DNA of 27,631 bases from Cellvibrionales bacterium UBA2618 (GTDB lineage Bacteria > Pseudomonadota > Gammaproteobacteria > Pseudomonadales > Porticoccaceae), in the NCBI GenBank assembly GCA_002339165.1, contig DDJS01000020.1:3703-31333 (forward strand), given 5' to 3'. The notes under the pieces were generated by a model that worked only from the letters and a program-made list of their open reading frames with translations, made no database searches and had not been told where the DNA came from. Within the stretch, counting starts at the first letter, position 1, and every line of letters starts with the position of its first letter. The translations under genes were made by a program, and so were the position numbers. This document shows positions 1-8,615 of the stretch, piece by piece.

Positions 1-426
1 TTTTATCTTTTCCCTATCATGGGCAACCATCACCTAGCCATCGGTCACCTAAACATACCGGACTACCGAAGCGGCAAGACGCATTCCTGTGTAACACTAT
101 CCCACAGCAAAACAGCTAACCCGCGTGTCCGACACCGAAAACATTGTTTTAGCGCCAGTGCATTTTAGACCAACACTAAAAAACTAATGATATATTAGCC
201 CATTATGCCGATTTTTTAATACTCCGAATCCAGTCGATGTAAAACGTCCTTTCGTCGACAAATACAATCCTTTTACGATTAACAATCATACCTAGGTCAA
301 TCCTATAGCAGGTGTAAAACGTTCAACTATTAGGCTAGACAGCGCCTGCCAACTTCACACAGTGCCCATGCAGATTATCCGGCGACACCTCGCGCGCATG
401 GTATCGCGTTCAAACATGCAAATGTG
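1..426. other. Left-edge non-coding stretch
   Basis: No convincing gene is seen. A frame is open on the plus strand from the window edge to a TAG near 168, but its composition is not protein-like and no family is recognisable. The stretch lies downstream of the permease gene that ends at 427. I could not find a clear GC stem followed by a T-run that would end that transcript. The middle part (about 160-310) is AT-rich and could hold a promoter for a gene beyond the left edge, but nothing decides this. Confidence 0.4.
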
Positions 427-1731
427 TCACTCGTGCGTCTCTGTTGGTTTATCTATGGACAAATAATAAATCAAAATTCCGACACCAATAATAGCCAACC
501 CAAGAAGCCCCTCTTGGAGACTTTCTCGCAGCACATAAATCAGCGTCCAAACAGTGACTGCCAAGTACACCAAGGGTGTTACTGGATAGCCGAGTGTCCT
601 GTAGGCGCCGACAATATTGAGTTTTTTATAGCGTAAAATAAAAATTCCGAGCACCGAAAACAAGGTATTGATGGCTAGCACAAAGCTAGAAAAAATCAAT
701 ACTGATTCAAACGTTGCGCTGATCACAAAAAAAACAGCAATCGCGCCTTGCACTAAAATCGCCGTCACAGGTATACCCTGAGCATTGCAAACGGCAAGTT
801 TCGAGAATACTTTAAAGTCTTCGCCAATCATCTGCAGCACCCGCGGGCCTGCCATCGTCATGGCACTGACGGTAGAAATCAGCAACAACGCCAATACCGC
901 TCCCATAATTTTTCCAGCATTACCCCCAAGGGCATGCTCAGCAACAATCACCCCCACCTCCATCTGCCCTTCGAGGCTGGATATCGGCGCGGCACTCAAA
1001 AAGCTCGCGTTGAGAATCAGGTAGAGCACCATCACGATTCCGGTGCCAAAAAATAGCACCATCGGAAGATCGCGCTGTGGATTGTCCATTTCTCCAGTCA
1101 AATATGTCGCCGCGTTCCAACCGGTATAGGCGTAGTTAACGTAGATCAGCGCCACCGCAAAGGCACCGCTAAAAACCAATCCCTGATCACCTTGCTGAGG
1201 AGTAAAACTGATCGCCTGTGGACTGTTGCCAAAAACAAAAATAATCAGACAAAACAATATAATGAGAGCGAATTTTAACGCCGTAAAGAGCTTTTGGACA
1301 CGGCTGCTGGCGATCCGAGAGAAGCAGTGAGAGAGGGACAACACCAACACCAGGGTAAGCGCTGCTGGCACCCGCGGCAGGTTCGGAAATACTGCGGAGA
1401 GATAGGCCGCAAATGTCATCGCCGCCAGCGCTACAGGGGCGGCAAAGCCAACGGTGGCCGATACCCAACCGGAGACAAAACCGGCACAGGGGTGATAAAG
1501 CCGAGTCAAAAAGTTGTATTCACCACCCGATCTCGGTAAATTTGCCCCTAATTCAGCGTAGGTCAGCGCACCACATAGTGCGGTAACGCCCCCAACCAGC
1601 CAAAGCATCATCAGCACAAACGGCGATTGCAGCCCCAACAGTTGAAAACCTAAACTGGTAAATACACCCGTGCCGATCATGTTTGCGGCAACCACCGAGA
1701 TGCCGGTGGTCTTTGAAAATGTTTGCATCAT
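427..1731 (-). CDS. APC-superfamily amino acid permease
   Basis: Predicted inner-membrane secondary transporter of the amino acid-polyamine-organocation superfamily, 434 aa. The protein is almost wholly hydrophobic, with about 12 predicted membrane helices. Near the N-terminus it has the glycine-rich helix-1 motif MIGTGVFTS (about residues 18-26), which in this family forms the unwound substrate-binding stretch. The next helices carry GGVTALCGALTYAELG, typical of the family. The substrate cannot be read from the sequence. The ATG at 1731 follows a GAAG-like ribosome site. The gene is 80 bp downstream of a lipoprotein amidohydrolase on the same strand, so the two may be co-transcribed and the permease may import a product of that hydrolase (inference). 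A glutamate/GABA-type or cationic amino acid porter is possible. Confidence 0.85.
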   Translation of the reverse strand: MMQTFSKTTGISVVAANMIGTGVFTSLGFQLLGLQSPFVLMMLWLVGGVTALCGALTYAELGANLPRSGGEYNFLTRLYHPCAGFVSGWVSATVGFAAPVALAAMTFAAYLSAVFPNLPRVPAALTLVLVLSLSHCFSRIASSRVQKLFTALKFALIILFCLIIFVFGNSPQAISFTPQQGDQGLVFSGAFAVALIYVNYAYTGWNAATYLTGEMDNPQRDLPMVLFFGTGIVMVLYLILNASFLSAAPISSLEGQMEVGVIVAEHALGGNAGKIMGAVLALLLISTVSAMTMAGPRVLQMIGEDFKVFSKLAVCNAQGIPVTAILVQGAIAVFFVISATFESVLIFSSFVLAINTLFSVLGIFILRYKKLNIVGAYRTLGYPVTPLVYLAVTVWTLIYVLRESLQEGLLGLAIIGVGILIYYLSIDKPTETHE

Positions 1732-1811
1732 AAATCTTCAGTTAACTGGCTCAATTTTGTTGTTACGGAACTTACACTGAACGGTACCATTAAGCCCCTC
1801 AAAACTACGAA

Positions 1812-3506
1812 TCATTGGTCGCGCGCATAAACCCGCTCTCCGGCCAACCATGTTTCCAACACCTCGGTTTGCCAAATAGCTTGCGGTGCTATGTTGTAGA
1901 TGTCCCGATCGATCAAAATAAAGTCGGCCCATTTCCCCGGAGTGAGGCCGCCTAAAACATTTTCTTGATGTGCCGCCCAAGCGGCATCGATAGAAAATGA
2001 GCGCATAGTCTCCTCGAGACTCATAGCTTGCTCTGCGATCCAACCGCCTTCGGGCAGGTTATCGTGATTTTGACGGGTAACTGCCGCATGAATACCATGA
2101 AAAACATTGGCTAATTCGATCGGAAAATCGGACCCAGAAACCACTCGACTGTCCTGGTCGAGAAAGCTACGCCACGCGTAAGCTCCCTTTAATCGATCCG
2201 GTCCGACTCGATCTTCCGCCATATTCATATCGCTGACAGCGTGCACCGGTTGCATCGAGGGCGTCACATCTAAACTCTTAAAACGCGGAATGTCTGCCAA
2301 ACTAACGACCTGAGCATGCTCTATTCGATGGCGCAAATGCCGCCCCCCCGCAGTGGCATAGGCGCGTTGAATTTCATCCAATCCTGTACGATTACCAAAA
2401 TCGCCAATCGCGTGAATGGCGATTTGAAAGTCGGCGTCGATGGCCAAAGCAAAAATGCGCCGCATGTCCTCGGCACCAGTTAACAATAAACCGCTATGAT
2501 CTGGCCGATCTGAATAGGGCTCGAGCATTGCAGCGCCATAACTGCCCAGCGCGCCGTCGATATATATTTTTATACTGCGCAGCGAATACATGTCGCTAGG
2601 GTCATCACTATGGCCGAGGGCTAAGACTCGTTCAAGATCGGTTTCTGTCGACGAATACATTCCATAAATTCGCACCGACATAGCGCCGCGATCGGCCAAT
2701 TGACGGTAAAGTTTATGTTCTTGGGAGGATACCCCAGCATCGTGTACCGAAGTAATCCCCAAGCTTAATAGATGATCACTCGCCGCGTCGAGCGCGCGCT
2801 GTATATCACTCTCGTTCGGTGCTGGAATGGCCCGTTTGACCAATTCCATGGCATTGTCGACAAATACACCACTCGGTTCGCCCGCTGCGTTAAAGATAAT
2901 CTCGCCACCGGCTGGCGTCGTGGTGTCGCGATTGACACCGGCAAGTTCCATAGCACGACTGTTGGCCCAACCGGCGTGGCCGTCAATACGCTCCAACCAA
3001 ACTGGACGATCAGCGATCTGCGCATCGAGCAAGGCAGCGCTAGGAAACGCTTTACCGGGCCACAATACTTGATTCCAACCGCGACCCGTGAGCCAATTTA
3101 ATGATGGGTTTTGCCTACCGTATTCGCCAATTGCGTCGACCACGATTTGCGCCGATGGCATACCACGCACATCGATACTCAACAGGGTATAACCGAGCCA
3201 GGAGACGTGACCATGCCCATCGATCAGCCCCGGCAACAATGTTTTCCCGTTGCCATCTAGCACCTTTCCACCACGATATTTTTGTTTGAGCTGACCGTCA
3301 CCGGTCGCGACAACTCGCCCACCGCGGATAGCCAGCGCAGAAAACTGAAATAGTTGCCTGGCATCATCAAAACTGTAGCCCTGAACATTATCAATAATCA
3401 GCATATCGCTATGAGGTTTTTGACAGCTCATCACCACACCTAACAGCAGGCTCAAGCCAACACAATGTATTAATATTTGAGCCCGTTTTATGGATGAATT
3501 GGTCAC
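1812..3506 (-). CDS. Amidohydrolase family lipoprotein (YtcJ-like)
   Basis: Predicted metal-dependent hydrolase of the amidohydrolase superfamily, YtcJ/NfdA-like group, 564 aa. The first metal motif H-G-H is at residues 98-100. Other likely active-site residues are K313 in SIKIYIDGALGS (the position that is often a carboxylated lysine or metal ligand), H365 in AIHAIGD, H397 in RIEHAQ and D460 in SGSDFP, all in the usual order. The N-terminus has a hydrophobic stretch followed by V-M-S-C with Cys28, which fits a signal peptidase II lipobox, so the enzyme is probably membrane-anchored in the periplasm. The start is GTG, supported by GAGGGG eight bases upstream. Family members hydrolyse amide, formamide or related C-N bonds, but the substrate here is unknown. 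It lies between a PqqB-like hydrolase and an APC permease, all on one strand. Confidence 0.85.
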   Translation of the reverse strand: MTNSSIKRAQILIHCVGLSLLLGVVMSCQKPHSDMLIIDNVQGYSFDDARQLFQFSALAIRGGRVVATGDGQLKQKYRGGKVLDGNGKTLLPGLIDGHGHVSWLGYTLLSIDVRGMPSAQIVVDAIGEYGRQNPSLNWLTGRGWNQVLWPGKAFPSAALLDAQIADRPVWLERIDGHAGWANSRAMELAGVNRDTTTPAGGEIIFNAAGEPSGVFVDNAMELVKRAIPAPNESDIQRALDAASDHLLSLGITSVHDAGVSSQEHKLYRQLADRGAMSVRIYGMYSSTETDLERVLALGHSDDPSDMYSLRSIKIYIDGALGSYGAAMLEPYSDRPDHSGLLLTGAEDMRRIFALAIDADFQIAIHAIGDFGNRTGLDEIQRAYATAGGRHLRHRIEHAQVVSLADIPRFKSLDVTPSMQPVHAVSDMNMAEDRVGPDRLKGAYAWRSFLDQDSRVVSGSDFPIELANVFHGIHAAVTRQNHDNLPEGGWIAEQAMSLEETMRSFSIDAAWAAHQENVLGGLTPGKWADFILIDRDIYNIAPQAIWQTEVLETWLAGERVYARDQ

Positions 3507-3706
3507 GTCAGATACCCCTCTTTTTAAAATTTTTATTGCTAGGGAGAATCACTTTTTATCGCCATGGATAAAAAACTATATTGACCCATATTGCCGCCCA
3601 GCGCTAATTATTTGTCGATGCTTGGGCTTTAAACTGCCCGATAAAAGCTAGCGCCTGATCGCACGCCGTTTTAGCTGTCAGCCTGACCGGCGGTCTAATC
3701 GCAATG

Positions 3707-4636
3707 TTACAGTGGTAAACGAGTGCCCTCTACGGCGATGTTAAAACCCGCCGATAGCACGATTGTGGCCTGCTCGCTATCGCGGTCGAGGAGTGGATTG
3801 GTATGGTTCATATGGATAAACCAAACTTTATTGCGCTGCTTCATCGATAAATTATCTAGCGCCTGCATGGTTTCAGTCACCAATGGATGGGGGACTTTGG
3901 ACATATCACGGCCGGGCAATTCACCTGCCCCAAAAAAGGTTGCATCGAGTAATGCATAATCTACCTCGGCGACCATCTCGGCGATATTGGTATCCAATTT
4001 CGACCACTTATCAACATCGGGGATAAACAGCGCAACTTTACCATGGGTAGCTATTTTATAGCCTACCGTCTCAGAGAACTCATCCCGGTGGGGAACCAAT
4101 ATTGGGGTGACTTTTATCCCCGCGAGATCTACCGGTGAACCCTCATTTAAGTCGCGCAAACTGACATTACCGTAAGCGACCAATTGGCTCCACGGACCAT
4201 TATCGCGTAGGTATTTTTGCAGTCTGGGCATGGCATAGACCGGCAAATTTTTACTCGCCATGGCTTCCTGCCCTAGATACATCAGGCCCGCATAATGCCC
4301 CATATGCGCATGCGTTAAAAACACCCCAGAAAGACGGAATTCCTCCGCCGGCGCCTCAACCTGCAACGCGTAAAGTTGTTCTGGCAATTGCGGCGTTGCA
4401 TCAAATAAATAAGTCGCCTTGGTATTGCCATCAACTAGTGCAATCGAGGTCGCACCGCGACGCAGCCTGGGGTCTAGCCACCCCGGCATGCAGTGCGCTT
4501 GATAACACCCAGCTTGGGGATAGCCAGCATCCTGTGCAACACCCAAAATGTATAGATATGCGTCACCCTCATCAGCACGGAGCATTGGCTCGCTGAACCA
4601 TCCGGCCAACATCAGTATCAACAGCAAAGCGCGCAT
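3707..4636 (-). CDS. Secreted PqqB-like MBL-fold hydrolase
   Basis: Metallo-beta-lactamase-fold protein of 309 aa resembling PqqB. It starts with a cleavable-looking signal peptide (hydrophobic to about residue 13, likely cleavage near residue 20), which would place it in the periplasm. PqqB-like traits are LGVAQDAGYPQAGC (31-44), a C-x(3)-H-C cluster at 44-49, the altered metal motif H109-A-H-M-G-H114 in place of HxHxDH, then H183, D207, H250 and H278. In PQQ biosynthesis PqqB acts on the PQQ precursor in the cytoplasm. No pqqA, pqqC, pqqD or pqqE is nearby and this copy looks exported, so it should not be called PqqB. The ATG follows GGGGAA. The 200 bp to the downstream amidohydrolase hold no supported gene. 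Confidence 0.8.
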   Translation of the reverse strand: MRALLLILMLAGWFSEPMLRADEGDAYLYILGVAQDAGYPQAGCYQAHCMPGWLDPRLRRGATSIALVDGNTKATYLFDATPQLPEQLYALQVEAPAEEFRLSGVFLTHAHMGHYAGLMYLGQEAMASKNLPVYAMPRLQKYLRDNGPWSQLVAYGNVSLRDLNEGSPVDLAGIKVTPILVPHRDEFSETVGYKIATHGKVALFIPDVDKWSKLDTNIAEMVAEVDYALLDATFFGAGELPGRDMSKVPHPLVTETMQALDNLSMKQRNKVWFIHMNHTNPLLDRDSEQATIVLSAGFNIAVEGTRLPL

Positions 4637-4860
4637 GGTAATTTCCCCGTATTGTATCTAGCCACCACGAAACGACTACGCAGTGAACAGCATTACACCT
4701 CAGCGGCCATAGTTTAGCCAAACATTTTGCGCAATAACAATGTCACCGCTAGTAACGGAACGATCCGGCACGTTGTTCCTCGCTGTTGCCCAAGAACCCC
4801 GCTAAACCCCAGCGCTTATCGAGTTTACTCGGTGCATTGCGCCAAATAATCAACCGCTGC

Positions 4861-4882
4861 AAAAATCTGTGGCCGACCACAG
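4861..4882 (-). terminator. Putative rho-independent terminator after the oxygenase gene
   Basis: On the minus strand a 6-bp stem CTGTGG/CCACAG with loop TCGG is followed by ATTTTTG. It begins about 30 bp after the carotenoid oxygenase stop codon and would separate that transcript from the PqqB-like gene. The stem is short and the T-tract modest, so strength is uncertain. Confidence 0.5.
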
Positions 4883-4912
4883 GCTGCCCTTTTGATTGAA
4901 AAGTATGATCGC

Positions 4913-6355
4913 CTACGAGTAAATTTTGGACGGACTGGTTTGAAATTCATCGAGATTGGCCCAGGTGCCATGGAAACCCAGCGGAACGCACTGAGGCAGA
5001 CAGATCTCGGCTAACGGGCGACCTTCAATATTTTGTGCGTCGATGATTAAGACCCGCGATTCGCGAGTAGAAATGTCGGTCACAAAAGACACCACGTACC
5101 CATCATCCTCACTTTTGGCGTTAAACCGCGGTGCAAAGGCGGGCTCTGATCCACACACATTGGGATCAAATCGGTGCCGCTTGTACGACCCATCAGTCAG
5201 ATCATACTTTAATATTCCATCAAACACCTGAGTTTCAGTATCCGGAATAGCACCATGATACGAATACCGAGTCTGGCGCCCGGTCAGACCCAAATTAACC
5301 ACTGGAAATTCGCTGATCGCGTCATCTATCTGCTCTTCCTTACCCACTCCAGTTGTCAAATTCATGGTCCACTTGGTAACCACAGCGCGCAACGCCAATA
5401 CGTTCACCATCGGTGCATAGGGCCCATATTCGATCGGTAACTGGCGGCCATTTTCGACCATCTTGCAGCAGTAAAGCACGATATTATCGCCCTCTTCCCA
5501 GGCATTAATCACGTGATAAATATAGCACCCAGGAAACTCAAACCATTTAATTTGCTTGCCATCGCCATTCCGAGGCAACACGCCAAAGCGCGTCGGCAAT
5601 GCCCGATCTGCATGGATTGACCATACCTTATTTCGCAATCCCTGTTCGGTAAACACGATCGGTAGATCCATTAAAATGGCATAGTTTTCGGTGATTGCCA
5701 TATCGTGAGGTAAGCGCGGCCCCGGCAGTTCAATTTGCGTAAAATGGGTCAAATTATTGTTCCGATCGACTACGCCAAAACTGTACCAAGGGTCGTAGAG
5801 GCCGTAATCAAAAAATAGAAATTCGCCGGTTTGTAGGTCAACTTTAGAGTGCGCAGAGACGTTGTTTGGTAATTTTCCACCAAAATCATCCTCGCGCAAG
5901 GTACTGAGTGTTTGTGCATTGAGGCGCACCGGTTTACCACTGATATACCACAGCGCCATCAATTCACCGTTGTGCATGACCACATCGGTGTTCGCAGTGT
6001 TTTTGTAGACCGTCGAACTACCATCGGACTGCGCTGGAGAAAAAATACCGGCTTTCTCAAGCGTTCCCGAGTTGTCCGCCAAATAATCATTCGATTGAAT
6101 GTAACGATTGCGATAACTGGCCTTGCCATCTTCAAAGTGAATCGCGTGCAACATACCGTCACCGTCAAACCAGTGGTGCAAACCGGACGGTTGTTTCGCC
6201 GGGTTTGGCCCATTGCGAAAATAGGCACCACCAAAATCAGTCGGTATCTCGCCAATGACTTTTAACTGATGTGCATTAATTTCCGCATCGATGGGCGCAT
6301 AAGGCCCCTGTAGGTAAGGGTTGAGGTTGTTTAGATTTTCGTCTTTATCAGACAT
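4913..6355 (-). CDS. Carotenoid oxygenase family protein (non-haem iron)
   Basis: Predicted Fe(II) dioxygenase of the carotenoid cleavage/lignostilbene oxygenase family, 480 aa from the ATG at 6355. That start has AAAGGAG nine bases upstream; the in-frame ATG at 6382 does not and would add nine residues. All four iron ligands of the seven-bladed propeller are visible: H169 (SAHSKVD), H217 (PHDMAIT), H281 (YHVINAWEE) and H462 (LGFHGTW). The motifs FRNGPNP and HWFDGDGMLHA near the N-terminus are also typical. Length fits the family (about 480-500 aa). There is no signal peptide, so it acts in the cytoplasm. Family members split a C=C bond of carotenoids, apocarotenoids or stilbenes to give two aldehydes or ketones. 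The segment LMALWY has Trp where, as I recall, stilbene cleavers have Lys, which weakly favours a terpenoid substrate. It overlaps the upstream flavin oxidoreductase gene by 8 bp, implying coupled translation. Confidence 0.9.
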   Translation of the reverse strand: MSDKDENLNNLNPYLQGPYAPIDAEINAHQLKVIGEIPTDFGGAYFRNGPNPAKQPSGLHHWFDGDGMLHAIHFEDGKASYRNRYIQSNDYLADNSGTLEKAGIFSPAQSDGSSTVYKNTANTDVVMHNGELMALWYISGKPVRLNAQTLSTLREDDFGGKLPNNVSAHSKVDLQTGEFLFFDYGLYDPWYSFGVVDRNNNLTHFTQIELPGPRLPHDMAITENYAILMDLPIVFTEQGLRNKVWSIHADRALPTRFGVLPRNGDGKQIKWFEFPGCYIYHVINAWEEGDNIVLYCCKMVENGRQLPIEYGPYAPMVNVLALRAVVTKWTMNLTTGVGKEEQIDDAISEFPVVNLGLTGRQTRYSYHGAIPDTETQVFDGILKYDLTDGSYKRHRFDPNVCGSEPAFAPRFNAKSEDDGYVVSFVTDISTRESRVLIIDAQNIEGRPLAEICLPQCVPLGFHGTWANLDEFQTSPSKIYS

Positions 6356-7310
6356 AGGTTGCGCTCCTTTGCGATTCGTCAAACGACATTCCAGCTGATT
6401 TATACTCGGATTCTAATTGGTCAATAATGTCTGCGACCGGTTGAATCGCCGTCACCGTTCCGACGCCATGGCCGGCCGACCAAACATCCCGCCAGGCGTT
6501 AATTTGATTTTGTGAGTCGGCAAGGTTTAATCCACTACCGGCCTTCATATCGTCTGGGTTATAGCCCATTTTTATCAACGACTGACGCAGATAATAAGCC
6601 TTAGCGCCAGTCAGTTGATCACTCAACACCAGGTCTTCGTAGCTCGCCTGTACCAACATGCTTTTATATTCTTGGCTGGCTAAACTTTCATCAGCGGCAA
6701 TAAATCGCGTGCCCATGTAACAGAGATCTGCGCCGGCAATCTGCGCCGCACGGATCGCCGATCCACTGCCAATGCCGCCGGCCAAAATAATCAGCCCATC
6801 AAAAAATGTTCTCACTTCACTGACGAAAGGGATACCCGCAATATGACCAGTATGACCACCAGCGCCGGCAGCGATCAAGGCCAAACCATCAACACCAGCA
6901 GCCACCGCCTTGCGGGCATGAGCTAAGGAATTGACGTCGGCAATCACCTTGCCGCCATAGTTGTGCACAGTGTCAATCACCGCATCGGGACCACCCAGCG
7001 CGGTAATCACTATGTCCGGTCTATGATTTTTGATCACCGCAATCTCGTCAGCAAGCCGATCATAGCTGCGGTGGGTCGTCAGATTAACCGCCATAGGCCC
7101 AGCGTAATCAGCGCCCACCAGTGCCCCTGCGATTTGGTCGAGCCAAGCATCGAGCGTCGGTATATCGCGGGCATTGGGAAACGGAAACGCGCCAATCACA
7201 CCCGACAGGCAACTGGCGATGACCAATTCGGGGCCGGACACCAAAAACATCGGGGCAACCACCACGGGAAGTTTTAGACGCTGGAGTTGTTTCACTCGTA
7301 TTTTCCACAC
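6348..7310 (-). CDS. Nitronate monooxygenase-family flavin oxidoreductase
   Basis: FMN-dependent TIM-barrel protein of the nitronate monooxygenase/2-nitropropane dioxygenase family, 320 aa. The N-terminal strand reads LPVVVAPMFLVSGPELV. A catalytic-type His153 lies in GAGGHTGH, the phosphate-binding part LAGGIGSGSAIRAAQIAGAD is at about 177-195, followed by MGTRF. The C-terminal WSAGHGVGTV is also common in the family. The family includes nitronate monooxygenases, FabK-like enoyl reductases and NADH:quinone reductases, so the reaction is not fixed. Its 3' end overlaps the start of the carotenoid oxygenase gene, so the two probably serve one pathway, perhaps reducing a conjugated double bond or detoxifying a by-product (inference). 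The start is GTG with no clear Shine-Dalgarno; a GTG at codon 6, preceded by GGAAAA, is an alternative. Confidence 0.82.
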   Translation of the reverse strand: MWKIRVKQLQRLKLPVVVAPMFLVSGPELVIASCLSGVIGAFPFPNARDIPTLDAWLDQIAGALVGADYAGPMAVNLTTHRSYDRLADEIAVIKNHRPDIVITALGGPDAVIDTVHNYGGKVIADVNSLAHARKAVAAGVDGLALIAAGAGGHTGHIAGIPFVSEVRTFFDGLIILAGGIGSGSAIRAAQIAGADLCYMGTRFIAADESLASQEYKSMLVQASYEDLVLSDQLTGAKAYYLRQSLIKMGYNPDDMKAGSGLNLADSQNQINAWRDVWSAGHGVGTVTAIQPVADIIDQLESEYKSAGMSFDESQRSATYV

Positions 7311-7318
7311 TAAGCTTT

Positions 7319-7344
7319 TATAATCATACTAACTGCTGTGTTAG
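7319..7344 (+). promoter_or_regulatory. Divergent promoter region with dyad operator candidate
   Basis: The 72-bp gap between the flavin oxidoreductase (minus) and the thiolase operon (plus) has a perfect TATAAT at 7319-7324 facing the thiolase, without a good -35 box. Just downstream, over the expected start site, is the dyad CTAAC-TGCTGT-GTTAG at 7329-7344. A repressor bound there would block plus-strand transcription and probably affect the divergent gene. The assignment is by position and symmetry only. Confidence 0.4.
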
Positions 7345-7382
7345 ATTTTGGCAATCGACAAAATTCGTACGGAGACGTTGAG

Positions 7383-8615
7383 ATGACACGTAAAATATAT
7401 ATATTGGGTGGCGCGCAAACAGATTTTTCAAAAAATTATTGTCGCGCCGAAGAGACCCTATACGACCTTTTTGCCGAATCGGTGACGACTGGATTGGTCG
7501 ATGCCAAGATGGAGCCCAAAGACATTGAGGTTGGTCATATAGGAAACTTTGTGGCTGAGCTGTTCACTGGTCAGGGTATGCTCGGTGGCTTTTTTGGCCA
7601 TGTACACTCGGATTTTTATGGCTTGCCGAGTTCTCGACACGAGGGCGCCTGCGCCTCGGGATCATTGGCAATCCTCGCTGCGATGGCAGATTTGGCTAGC
7701 GGCCGCTACCAAACAGCCTGCGTGACTGGTCTCGAACTAATGCGCAACGTTTCGGGCGACACAGCCGCACAACATCTGGGCGCAGCCGCTTGGGTCGGTC
7801 GCGAGGCTCTCGGCGCGAAGTATCTGTGGCCAGCGATGTTTTCCGACTTGTGCGACGTTTACGACCAGCGCTTTGGACTCGATTATCAACACCTCGCAGA
7901 AATCTCTAAAACCAACTACGCCAATGCGAAAAATAATCCCAATGCACAGACCCGCAACTGGCAATTTAACGACAGCAGCTTCTCTCAAGACGATCGGGCC
8001 AATCCAGTTATCGAAGGTTGGATGCGGCGGCAGGATTGTGGCCAGATTACCGATGGCGCTGCCACGCTAATTTTAGCCACCGAGGAGCGCGCTCAATTAC
8101 ACTGCCGCCAACATGCCCTATCACTCGATGACCTGCCCTACATCAAAGGCTGGGGGCATACCACTGCACCGATGCTGATGGCCACCAAACTGGATAAAAG
8201 TACCGCCGGTAGTTACGTGTTACCGCTAACGCGCAAAGCCATTACCGATGCCTATCGACGGGCCGGATTGAGCGGCCCGGAGCAACTCGACGCAATAGAA
8301 ACCCACGATTGCTTTTCGATCACCGAGTATATGGCGATCGAGCATTTTGGTATCACCGCGCCGGGCGAGGGTTGGAAAGCTATCGAAGATGGTCGCATCG
8401 CTATGGGCGGCAGCCTTCCGGTCAATCCCTCGGGTGGTCTGATTGGCCTCGGCCATCCAGTCGGTGCCACCGGGGTGCGTATGGTCTTAGACGCTGCCCG
8501 ACAAACCACGCATCGCGCCGGCGCCATGCAGGTCGATGGCGCCAAGACCATGGCGACCTTTAACGTCGGCGGGTCCGGCACCACCAATGTGGCGTTTATA
8601 GTGAGTACCTTATGA
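7383..8615 (+). CDS. SCP2-type thiolase (acetyl-CoA acetyltransferase family)
   Basis: Thiolase-superfamily protein, 410 aa from the ATG at 7383, which has GGAGA seven bases upstream; the in-frame ATG at 7338 lacks a ribosome site. The nucleophile is Cys90 in HEGACASGS. The usual NEAF motif is replaced by H308-D-C-F, and GLGHPVGATG (H358) is present. The C-terminal glycine loop reads NVGGSGTTN, without the second catalytic cysteine of classical thiolases. HDCF together with a missing C-terminal Cys is typical of the SCP-x/SCP2 thiolase group, which acts on branched, sterol side-chain or unusual acyl-CoAs. It is the first gene of a plus-strand operon and overlaps the next thiolase by 4 bp (ATGA). 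A role in thiolytic cleavage of a bulky beta-ketoacyl-CoA is the best guess. Confidence 0.87.
   Translation: MTRKIYILGGAQTDFSKNYCRAEETLYDLFAESVTTGLVDAKMEPKDIEVGHIGNFVAELFTGQGMLGGFFGHVHSDFYGLPSSRHEGACASGSLAILAAMADLASGRYQTACVTGLELMRNVSGDTAAQHLGAAAWVGREALGAKYLWPAMFSDLCDVYDQRFGLDYQHLAEISKTNYANAKNNPNAQTRNWQFNDSSFSQDDRANPVIEGWMRRQDCGQITDGAATLILATEERAQLHCRQHALSLDDLPYIKGWGHTTAPMLMATKLDKSTAGSYVLPLTRKAITDAYRRAGLSGPEQLDAIETHDCFSITEYMAIEHFGITAPGEGWKAIEDGRIAMGGSLPVNPSGGLIGLGHPVGATGVRMVLDAARQTTHRAGAMQVDGAKTMATFNVGGSGTTNVAFIVSTL

Noticed and set aside
1..168. Plus-strand frame open from the left edge
   Set aside because: About 55 codons with no recognisable motif and a composition (many His, Arg, Ser) typical of translated non-coding DNA.
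3605..3705. Minus-strand frame reading like a protein C-terminus (TACDQALAFIGQFKAQ then stop) after the PqqB-like gene
   Set aside because: Only about 30 codons, no start, and out of frame with the upstream gene. A relic is possible but chance cannot be excluded.
6356..6382. Longer N-terminus for the carotenoid oxygenase
   Set aside because: The AAAGGAG site lies inside this stretch and fits the ATG at 6355.
7338..7382. Longer N-terminus for the SCP2-type thiolase
   Set aside because: No ribosome site at 7338; GGAGA fits the ATG at 7383, where the family's normal start MTRKIYILGG lies.
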